In this document: one piece after another, positions 33,433 through 39,037 of the stretch
Layout of the letters: the number at the start of each line of letters is the position of its first letter
Numbering within the stretch: the first letter of the stretch is position 1
Assembly (NCBI RefSeq): GCF_015553355.1
Contig: NZ_JADNGN010000021.1
Location: 1 to 39,037, forward strand
Reading direction: 5' to 3'
Origin: Collinsella aerofaciens
GTDB lineage: Bacteria > Actinomycetota > Coriobacteriia > Coriobacteriales > Coriobacteriaceae
Length of the DNA stretch: 39,037 nt
Program-made: the position numbers and the translations under genes
Notes under the pieces: generated by a model
Told to the model about the DNA's origin: nothing
What the model saw: only the letters and a program-made list of their open reading frames with translations
Database searches by the model: none

Positions 33433-33461
33433 TTGGGACGGGGCTTTTTGACTGGTATGAT
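33433..33461 (+). promoter_or_regulatory. luxS promoter
   Basis: The -35 TTGGGA (33433-33438) and the extended -10 TGGTATGAT (33453-33461) have 17-base spacing. The predicted start is near 33468, about 58 bases before the luxS ATG. Confidence 0.5.
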
Positions 33462-33502
33462 TGGTGCGACCAATCGAACCAGCTAAAAGAGCCCCGTCCC
33501 AA
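33433..33502 (+). terminator. 70-base rod-like hairpin containing the luxS promoter
   Basis: TTGGGACGGGGC (33433-33444) pairs with GCCCCGTCCCAA (33491-33502). Inside, CTGGT pairs with ACCAG and ATTGGT with ACCAAT, so the whole 70 bases can fold into one rod. It is followed by TTTG and can end the nucleoside hydrolase transcript. The promoter TTGGGA-17 bases-TATGAT with TGG extension (33433-33461) lies inside its 5' half and faces luxS. Confidence 0.6.
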
Positions 33503-33525
33503 TTTGACTATCGAGAGGATCTGCC

Positions 33526-34014
33526 ATGGAGCGCATCGCCAGCTTTTCCGTTGATCATCTGCTGCTTGAGCCCGGCGTGTATGTGAGCCGCATCGACCGC
33601 GATCCGGCGACCGGTGCCGCCGTCACCACGTTTGACCTGCGCCTGACCACGCCCAACAAGGAGCCGGTCATGAACACCGCCGAGTGCCACACCATCGAGC
33701 ACCTGGGCGCGACGTTCCTTCGCAATCATGCCGAGTGGTCGAGCCGCATTGTCTACTTTGGCCCCATGGGCTGCCGCACGGGCTTTTACCTGGTTGTCTT
33801 TGGCGAGCTGACGAGTGAGAAGGTCTTGCCGCTCGTCCGCGAGCTGTTTGAGTTTGTCGCCGGCTTCGAGGGCGATGTCCCCGGTGCCGCTCCCGAGGAG
33901 TGCGGCAACTACCTGGACCAGAACCTCCCCATGGCAAACTGGCTCGCGCGCCGCTATCTCGACCGTGACCTGGCCGATATCGATGAGAAGCACCTGCATT
34001 ATCAGCAGGCGTAA
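33526..34014 (+). CDS. luxS: S-ribosylhomocysteine lyase LuxS (autoinducer-2 synthesis)
   Basis: Converts S-ribosylhomocysteine to homocysteine and DPD, the AI-2 precursor (162 aa, a normal LuxS length). The metal ligands are H55 and H59 in HTIEHLG and C126 in EECGNYLDQNL. E58 and C83 (PMGCRTGFYL) are the catalytic residues. All are present, so the enzyme should be active. GAGAGG precedes the ATG. The gene follows ribokinase and nucleoside hydrolase but has its own promoter and terminator. The Pfs nucleosidase that supplies its substrate is not in the window. Confidence 0.97.
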   Translation: MERIASFSVDHLLLEPGVYVSRIDRDPATGAAVTTFDLRLTTPNKEPVMNTAECHTIEHLGATFLRNHAEWSSRIVYFGPMGCRTGFYLVVFGELTSEKVLPLVRELFEFVAGFEGDVPGAAPEECGNYLDQNLPMANWLARRYLDRDLADIDEKHLHYQQA

Positions 34015-34043
34015 GTCCCTCGCAGGAATAGCGTTTGTACTAG

Positions 34044-34075
34044 AAGCGCTCCCGCTCTTTGCGGAGCGCTTTTTT
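34044..34075 (+). terminator. Rho-independent terminator of luxS
   Basis: AAGCGCTCC (34044-34052) pairs with GGAGCGCTT (34063-34071), followed by TTTTA. A strong stem with a 10-base loop. Confidence 0.88.
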
Positions 34076-34094
34076 ATGCCGAGTGCTCAAAACA

Positions 34095-34108
34095 GAACAA
34101 GATTGTTC
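34095..34108. promoter_or_regulatory. Palindrome upstream of the DUF4867 gene
   Basis: GAACAAGATTGTTC (GAACA-AGAT-TGTTC) is followed by another TGTTC at 34114-34118 and by GAACA at 34135-34139 and 34145-34149. The repeated GAACA/TGTTC halves before the gene suggest an operator for a sugar-type regulator. No clean promoter pair was found. Confidence 0.4.
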
Positions 34109-34148
34109 TAGAATGTTCATACTGTCACACAAACGAACAGGAGCGAAC

Positions 34149-34793
34149 ATGCATATCTACTCTGTCTCTGATCCCGAGTTCAAGTCCTATGGCAACGTTT
34201 GGGATAACGTTCCGTCCGAGCTTACGTCGCCCGTGCTCGAGGCACTTGCCTCCACGCCCATCCCCGAGGGCAGCAAGTATGTGGCCTCTGCGCCCGAGCT
34301 CGAGGGCGTCAAGGATGCCGACAAGCTTGGCTTTCTCATGTTTGGCGGCCGTCCCTTCCAGCTCGGCTGGTGCAACGGCCACAACACGCAGCTCAACTGC
34401 CTGGAGTATCACCGCGCCAGCGAGTTCAACCTGGGTGCACGCGATTTTATCCTGCTCGTGGCGCATCGCTGGGAGATCGAGGACGGCAAGCTCGACACCG
34501 CGTGCGTCAAGGCGTTCCGTGTACCGGCCGGTACGCTTGTTGAGGTCTTCAACACCACGCTGCACTACACGCCGTGCATGGTCGACGAAGGCGGCTTCCA
34601 GGTGATGGTGGCGCTGCCGGCGGGCACCAACGGCCCGCGCCCCGAGGCCGCAGCCGACATGCCTGCCACCGGTGACAGCTACTGCTACTGGAAGGCCGAC
34701 AAGTGGGTTCTCTGCCATGCTGACAGCCCCAAGGCAGCCGAGGGCGGCTACGTAGGCCTCATCGGCAAAAACCTCGACATCACCGTGGACTAG
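34149..34793 (+). CDS. DUF4867 family cupin-like protein
   Basis: A 214-aa protein recognised as DUF4867 from IYSVSDPEFKSYG, FGGRPFQLGWCNG and LNCLEYHRASEFN, then VPAGTLVEVFNTTLHYTPC and VALPAGTN. The fold is probably a cupin; the conserved His, Glu and Tyr residues in EYHRASE and LHYTPC may bind metal. In other bacteria the family lies near carbohydrate-use genes, but its reaction is not known to me. The start is the ATG behind AGGAG (34139-34143); the longer in-frame extension runs through the luxS terminator and is not coding. Single gene, with possible operator halves just upstream and a hairpin after it. Confidence 0.85.
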   Translation: MHIYSVSDPEFKSYGNVWDNVPSELTSPVLEALASTPIPEGSKYVASAPELEGVKDADKLGFLMFGGRPFQLGWCNGHNTQLNCLEYHRASEFNLGARDFILLVAHRWEIEDGKLDTACVKAFRVPAGTLVEVFNTTLHYTPCMVDEGGFQVMVALPAGTNGPRPEAAADMPATGDSYCYWKADKWVLCHADSPKAAEGGYVGLIGKNLDITVD

Positions 34794-34798
34794 CGCAT

Positions 34799-34849
34799 CG
34801 CCCCAAACCACCACAAAGGTGCCTGTCCCCTTTGCGGTGGTTTGGGGCG
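34799..34849 (+). terminator. Long hairpin after the DUF4867 gene
   Basis: CGCCCCAAACCACC (34799-34812) pairs with GGTGGTTTGGGGCG (34836-34849), continued inside by CAAAGG/CCTTTG. It has no U-tract. The loop contains GGTGCCTGTCCCC, similar in style to the other GTCCCC repeats here. Confidence 0.55.
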
Positions 34850-34947
34850 GGCGGATATCGGGAAGTGCCAGACGGGGGAGGCTGCCGGGCGCCTTGCCGT
34901 CTGCGGATTTTGGGACATGTGGCCCGCTTTTTGAGCCTGTCTGTCGG

Positions 34948-34953
34948 TACACT
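34948..34953 (+). promoter_or_regulatory. -10 box (TACACT) for a near-leaderless sensor transcript
   Basis: TACACT ends 9 bases before the ATG at 34963, and no ribosome-binding site is visible between them. The predicted start falls within about 3 bases of the ATG. The -35 is not clear. Confidence 0.4.
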
Positions 34954-34962
34954 AAAAGCACT

Positions 34963-36846
34963 ATGGGTACCCGCGAGCGACATATCGGCCACGCGGCCGC
35001 CCGATCCGCTCCCGTGGCGGATCTCAGGGGCGGCAGGCTCTTCGCCATGCCGCGATTCCTCGTTGGCATAACACATCAGGTGTACCGCCACCGCGTCTTT
35101 GCTATCGCCGGTGTCATCACCGCGCTGTTCCTCATGCTTTTGGCAGTCTTGCCGGCGCTGTTCGCCTTCGACCCCAAACTTTCTAACGCCGTGCCCGCCT
35201 ATAGCGAGGTGTCCGAAGAGGTTGTGGATGCGCTCGTCCATTCGAGCTCTCTCCCGCTGCTTGTCGCCGCAATTATATTTTCGATCTGGGGCGTATCGGT
35301 CTATCTGCGCTGTTTGGACTATGTGTTGCGCCGCCGCCTTGTTGCCATCGCCTCCATCTGCGCCCTGTGGATGATCGAAGTCATTCTCAAGTACAAGTCG
35401 TTCACGCCGTTCTATGCCACCGTGCTGTGGTACCTGTACTACGTGCCCATGACGCTCATTCCGCTGCTCTACCAGTTGTGTGGTCTGCGCCTTGCGGGCC
35501 TGGAGCAACACCGCCTGGGTCGCCGCTACTGCGCTGCGCTGTGGATTACGGCTATCCTGCTTATCGGATTTGTGCTCACCAACGATTTTCACCAGCAGGT
35601 CTTCCACTTTGACCGCACAAGCGACACCTGGAGCAACGACTACACGTACGGCTGGGGTTATTTCGCCGTCCTCGTGTGGACGGCCTTTAACTTTGTGGCC
35701 TTTTTTATCCTGGTGGGCCGGTCCTCGTCCTTTCGCATCCAACGTTTCTCGGGCACGGCGGCGCTCGTGCTGCTGGGTGGCGCATTCTTTGCCATCTCGT
35801 ATGCGTTGCGCGTGCCCTGGGCATGGAGGCTCAACTTCTCGCTCGTCTATTGCGTCCTGTGCGTGGTGGCGATGGAAATCTGTCTCGATTGTGGTGTCAT
35901 TCCGTCGTATCACGACATCGCCGGCATTTTCGACACCTTGCCGCTCGACCTCAAAGTTCTAACGCGCGACCTGCAGGAGGTCTATGCCACGCCGGTGTCA
36001 AAGCCAATGCCGGTAGGCGTGCGCGAGGAGTTGCGGACCCAGGAGCACGGCCACGCCCATGCCTTTGCCGTGGCGTCCGATCCCGATGTGATGTACCGTG
36101 CCTTTCCACTGCTGGGCGGATCGGCCCTGCTTGCCCAAGACGTGTCGGAGCTCAACGAGCTTAACCGTGAGCTGGCACATCGTCGCATGGAGCTGCAGCG
36201 TCAAAACGAGCTGCTCGCCGCCGACTACGACCTTAAGACGCATTTGGCAGATCAAGAGGCCGAGACCTTGCTGGTCCAAGACGTGGACCAGGCGATTGCC
36301 CGCGCGCTCGAAGGGATGTACGACCTGCTGAGCTCGCTGCCGCCGTTGACCGACGAGGCGTCTTCGCACGAGCGTTACCGCATGCTGCAGCGCGCAAAGA
36401 TGCTCGTCGCCTATTGCAAGCGCAAGGGGTCGCTCACGTTGGCACAGCATGGGGAGAGCGGTTTTGATCGCGACCGCATTCAGCTCATTGCCAACGAGCT
36501 TGCAAGCGACCTGCGCACCATCGATGTCGATTGCGCCTCGATTATCGCCATACGGCGCCCGATGCACGCCAGTACGGTAAGCGCCCTGTACGACTGCGTG
36601 TATGACTTTGCGTTTTTTGCCTACACCACCGACCATCCGGCGCTTATGTATCACTTGGGCGACCATGACCGATGCAGTGTCGAGCTGCGCGCCACGCTTT
36701 TTTCCAACGATGATGAAGATCTTTCGCAGACGCCCGCCGCGCAAGAGCTCGAAAGCGCTCTGCAAGGGCGCAACGTGGCATACCGCCTTGAGGGCGAGCC
36801 CGGCCAGCTGCGCATGATCGTCTTGATGCCGCGGGCGGGTGAATGA
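34963..36846 (+). CDS. 7TM sensor protein with degenerate histidine-kinase core
   Basis: A 627-aa membrane protein. The N-terminal basic tail (to about 40) precedes a first helix, an outside loop and then six or more helices to about 315. LTNDFHQQVF (about 205-214) is the signature of the 7TM region found ahead of some histidine kinases. A cytosolic linker (315-395) and a coiled coil (390-430) lead to a kinase-like part. Where the next protein has VHDVIGQRLS, this one reads VQDVDQAIAR, so the phosphoacceptor His is Gln (Q439). No N box or G box is recognisable in the last 150 residues. It is therefore probably not an active kinase by itself. The start is ATG 34963 with a -10 box 9 bases before it; ATG 35047 is an alternative. 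It overlaps the next gene by ATGA. Confidence 0.75.
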   Translation: MGTRERHIGHAAARSAPVADLRGGRLFAMPRFLVGITHQVYRHRVFAIAGVITALFLMLLAVLPALFAFDPKLSNAVPAYSEVSEEVVDALVHSSSLPLLVAAIIFSIWGVSVYLRCLDYVLRRRLVAIASICALWMIEVILKYKSFTPFYATVLWYLYYVPMTLIPLLYQLCGLRLAGLEQHRLGRRYCAALWITAILLIGFVLTNDFHQQVFHFDRTSDTWSNDYTYGWGYFAVLVWTAFNFVAFFILVGRSSSFRIQRFSGTAALVLLGGAFFAISYALRVPWAWRLNFSLVYCVLCVVAMEICLDCGVIPSYHDIAGIFDTLPLDLKVLTRDLQEVYATPVSKPMPVGVREELRTQEHGHAHAFAVASDPDVMYRAFPLLGGSALLAQDVSELNELNRELAHRRMELQRQNELLAADYDLKTHLADQEAETLLVQDVDQAIARALEGMYDLLSSLPPLTDEASSHERYRMLQRAKMLVAYCKRKGSLTLAQHGESGFDRDRIQLIANELASDLRTIDVDCASIIAIRRPMHASTVSALYDCVYDFAFFAYTTDHPALMYHLGDHDRCSVELRATLFSNDDEDLSQTPAAQELESALQGRNVAYRLEGEPGQLRMIVLMPRAGE

Positions 36847-38342
36847 CGATGCAGATTTCGCTCATCCTTCCCCAAATCGTTGCGCTCGATGTTGTCTTTG
36901 CCCTGGCTGCGTGTCTGCAGACGATCCACGTCCCGCTCATCGCATCGCGCCGCTCGTCCTATAACCGTAAGGTGATTTGTGCCTACGAGGCGAGCCTCGT
37001 GCTTCACCTAGTTATTTCGGCGCTCATCTTGTTCGCGTCGTCTGGCTCATATCTGGTGGCGCCGCTTGACGTTTGCGCCAGGGCAATGGGCGGAGTACTG
37101 TGGCTCAATGCCGCAATCTTTGCCTATGGCGTGGTGCTTATGGTGCGCTATCGTCGCCCCGTCATGCTGGTCGAGCTGCTGCTTGTTGTCGCCGTTACAC
37201 CGCCGGTGGTTTTTGCCACGGGCTCGGCGTGGACCGTTGTCCTTATCGCAGAGGGAGCGTTCTTCCTGTTCCGCTCCATCGCGGCGCTCTTGATGGACGT
37301 CCGTAACCGCCAGGAGGATATCACCGCGTTCTCGACGATCGAGACCATCAACGTGATTCCCGTGGGCATCCTGTATCTGGACCCGAGGGGCCGTCCGCTG
37401 CTCATGAACCGCTGCATGCGCAAAAACCTGGTGGAACTTCATATGCCCACCGATCTAGGTGACATGAGCGGCACATGGAACGACCTGCGCAAACTCAGCA
37501 TGCAAATGCCCGAAAGCAGTAGGAACCGTGTGCGGATTAATCTGGACCGCTTTGGTGAGGCGCGGGCGGTGGTCGAGGTTTCTCCCGCCGAGATTCGCTT
37601 GTTTGTGCACGATGACGTTATGGTTTCGGGCCGCCTCTTTGAGCGCATTATCGGCCTGGATGTAACAGAGTATGCGCATGCTCATGATCGCCTGGCGCAA
37701 GCCAACCACCTGCTTGAGCTTGCGGGCCAAGAGCTCCAAGCCCAGATCGAAGAAGTCAAAAAAGTTGCTGACAATGCGGCCTATCTGCGTATGCGCGCTC
37801 GCGTGCACGACGTGATCGGGCAGCGCCTGTCCATCCTCCATCGTTATCTGGAGGAGGGGCGCCTGGATGACGAGTCGCTCGAGCAGATCGACCCACTGCT
37901 GCGCTCAATCGCTGCCGATCTGCGCAGCGGGGGCGACACCGAACCGGCAGAGCAACTGGGCGATATCGTCCATGCCTTTGGCCTGGTAAGCGTGCAGATC
38001 GATGTGGAGGGCGAGCTGCCAAGCGACGCGCGCGTCGCCGCAGCCTTTCTGCAGATTATCCGCGAGGCCTCGACCAATGCCACCAAGCATGCACAGGCCC
38101 ATCAGGTCCATGTGCGCCTGCGGCAGGAGACGTCGGAAAACGGCGCTGTTGCGCGGATGGCCGTTTCTAACGACGGCGCGCCTGCACCCGTATCGTATCG
38201 CGAGGGAACGGGTATCCCAGGTATGAGGCATGTCGCACAGAATCTGGGCGGCAGCCTGGAAGTCCACACCGCCCCGCCCTTCACGCTTACGGTGTCCATC
38301 CCGCTCGCCTCCAACGCCACGGTCCAAAGGAGAAGTTCATGA
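36843..38342 (+). CDS. Membrane sensor histidine kinase (HisKA_3 type)
   Basis: Active-looking sensor kinase (499 aa). Five to six helices lie at about 5-150. A PAS-like segment lies at about 160-275 (IETINVIPVGILYLDPRGRP), then a coiled coil (280-312). The HisKA_3 helix has ARVHDVIGQRLSIL with phosphoacceptor H322. The HATPase domain has REASTNATKHAQAHQ (N box), SNDGAP (G1) and GTGIPGMRHVAQNLGG (G2). The start ATG overlaps the stop of the degenerate sensor gene, and its own stop overlaps the regulator start, so all three are made together. A sensor complex of the two membrane proteins signalling through this kinase is the natural inference. Confidence 0.92.
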   Translation: MTMQISLILPQIVALDVVFALAACLQTIHVPLIASRRSSYNRKVICAYEASLVLHLVISALILFASSGSYLVAPLDVCARAMGGVLWLNAAIFAYGVVLMVRYRRPVMLVELLLVVAVTPPVVFATGSAWTVVLIAEGAFFLFRSIAALLMDVRNRQEDITAFSTIETINVIPVGILYLDPRGRPLLMNRCMRKNLVELHMPTDLGDMSGTWNDLRKLSMQMPESSRNRVRINLDRFGEARAVVEVSPAEIRLFVHDDVMVSGRLFERIIGLDVTEYAHAHDRLAQANHLLELAGQELQAQIEEVKKVADNAAYLRMRARVHDVIGQRLSILHRYLEEGRLDDESLEQIDPLLRSIAADLRSGGDTEPAEQLGDIVHAFGLVSVQIDVEGELPSDARVAAAFLQIIREASTNATKHAQAHQVHVRLRQETSENGAVARMAVSNDGAPAPVSYREGTGIPGMRHVAQNLGGSLEVHTAPPFTLTVSIPLASNATVQRRSS

Positions 38343-38962
38343 TCCGCGTCCTTATAGTCGAAGACCAGGCCATCCTGCGCGAGAGCCTGGCGCGCTCCGT
38401 TGGCGACCAGCCCGATATGACCGTTGTTTCCGCCATTGCCGATGCTTCCGAGGCCTTGGGTGTCGCGCTCAAGGAGCGCCCGGACATGATACTGATGGAC
38501 GTGTGCACCGAGCACGATTCCAACGGCATCGTGGCGGCGGCGCGCATCAAGGAGCAACTGCCCGAGTGTCGCATCATTATCATGACCGGCATGCCCGAGA
38601 TCACCTTTGTCGATCAGGCCCGCGAGGCGGGCGTCGACAGCTTTGTGTACAAGAACGTCGGTATCGACGAGCTGTTCGCCGTGATGCGCTCCACGCTGGC
38701 GGGCTATTGCACGTTTCCCAAGCCGCCCGAGAGCATTTTTTCGGGCACGGCGACCCTCGACGATGTCGAGCTGTCGATTTTGCGCCTTGCCTGCGAGGGC
38801 AAGAGCCGCCGCGAGATCGCGGCCGAGCTGTTTATGAGCGAGGGCACCATCAAACGCCGCATCTCGGAGATTCTCAACAAGACCGGCTACGACAACATCA
38901 TGCGCCTGGCCGTGCATGCGGTGACCGAAGGCAGCATCGTCCCCAACATGGAGCGCCCGTAG
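38339..38962 (+). CDS. NarL/LuxR-type response regulator
   Basis: Output regulator of the three-gene sensor operon (207 aa). The receiver domain has E8/D9, phosphoacceptor D54 in LMDVCTEHD, T84 and K106. After D54 the usual I-x-M-P is replaced by VCTEHDSNGI, a variant loop. The helix-turn-helix covers about 140-195 (LSILRLACEGKSRREIAAEL, then MSEGTIKRRISEILNKTG). AGGAG is close before the ATG, which overlaps the kinase stop (ATGA). A different group from the DNA-binding regulator at 7566: the recognition helix has IKRRISE rather than VRNHISS. Targets are unknown. Confidence 0.94.
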   Translation: MIRVLIVEDQAILRESLARSVGDQPDMTVVSAIADASEALGVALKERPDMILMDVCTEHDSNGIVAAARIKEQLPECRIIIMTGMPEITFVDQAREAGVDSFVYKNVGIDELFAVMRSTLAGYCTFPKPPESIFSGTATLDDVELSILRLACEGKSRREIAAELFMSEGTIKRRISEILNKTGYDNIMRLAVHAVTEGSIVPNMERP

Positions 38963-38995
38963 TCGGTGTGCCGCCCGTGCTCCAACGCCGAAGAT

Positions 38996-39036
38996 AGGTC
39001 GCCCGCCGTTTTGCATCTAAAAACGGCGGGCGACCT
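38996..39036. terminator. Strong terminator at the right end of the window
   Basis: AGGTCGCCCGCCGTTTT (38996-39012) pairs with AAAACGGCGGGCGACCT (39020-39036), a 17-bp perfect stem with a 7-base loop. The AAAA/TTTT at the loop side differs from a classic U-tail. It ends the sensor operon and may serve a convergent gene beyond the window. Confidence 0.65.
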
Positions 39037-39037
39037 G

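Overview
The window is about 39 kb of GC-rich, tightly packed DNA. Gene content and codon style point to an anaerobic gut actinobacterium of the Coriobacteriia, most likely Collinsella or a close relative. This is inferred from several features together: a sortase-anchored FctA-repeat adhesin, a SLC11 transporter of the magnesium type first described in Eggerthella, luxS, DUF4867, and repeated use of possibly leaderless sensor genes. No rRNA, tRNA, phage, IS transposase or CRISPR array was seen.

Layout. (1) 1-7565: one very large secreted, LPxTG-anchored adhesin (2103 aa; VWA domain plus ten isopeptide-type FctA/Spy0128 repeats). It is bracketed on both sides by related palindromic repeat cassettes and has a TGTCTCA operator-like array upstream. 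(2) 7566-12862: a NarL-type two-component system (minus strand) divergent from a three-gene ABC-2 exporter, a classic sensor/exporter pair. (3) 13104-16504: a MacB-like ATPase with an 888-aa FtsX permease, between two clusters of a short intergenic repeat. (4) 16757-19962: DUF362 ferredoxin-like protein, a membrane-anchored alpha/beta hydrolase (minus) and a hemolysin-III/PAQR-like membrane protein. (5) 20073-28508: a long plus-strand run with a CNNM/CorC protein, a stand-alone protein resembling the N-domain of cyanophycin synthetase, YtxH, PRC-barrel, a membrane-anchored NodB-fold protein that has lost its metal ligands, a PRC-MgtE_N-CBS-membrane protein behind a structured leader, and an NRAMP-related transporter with the magnesium-type (NRMT) binding-site substitutions. 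(6) 29052-31268: an OatA-like acyltransferase (minus). (7) 31456-34793: ribokinase, nucleoside hydrolase, luxS and a DUF4867 protein. (8) 34963-38962: three genes coupled by ATGA overlaps, namely a 7TM sensor whose kinase core lacks the phosphoacceptor His, a second membrane histidine kinase with an intact His, and a NarL-type regulator.

How the parts may work together. The magnesium theme is the strongest functional cluster: the CNNM/CorC protein (efflux or regulation), the MgtE-type sensory module and the NRMT-type importer lie within 8.5 kb, and the last two are translationally close behind a candidate RNA switch. The surface theme (adhesin, OatA-like O-acetylation, NodB pseudoenzyme, two export systems) fits an envelope-remodelling gut commensal. 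The ribokinase/nucleoside hydrolase/luxS group handles ribosides and S-ribosylhomocysteine. Most promising for new biology: the degenerate/intact sensor pair at the right end, the solo CphA-N-like protein, the NodB pseudoenzyme, and the repeat-bracketed adhesin.
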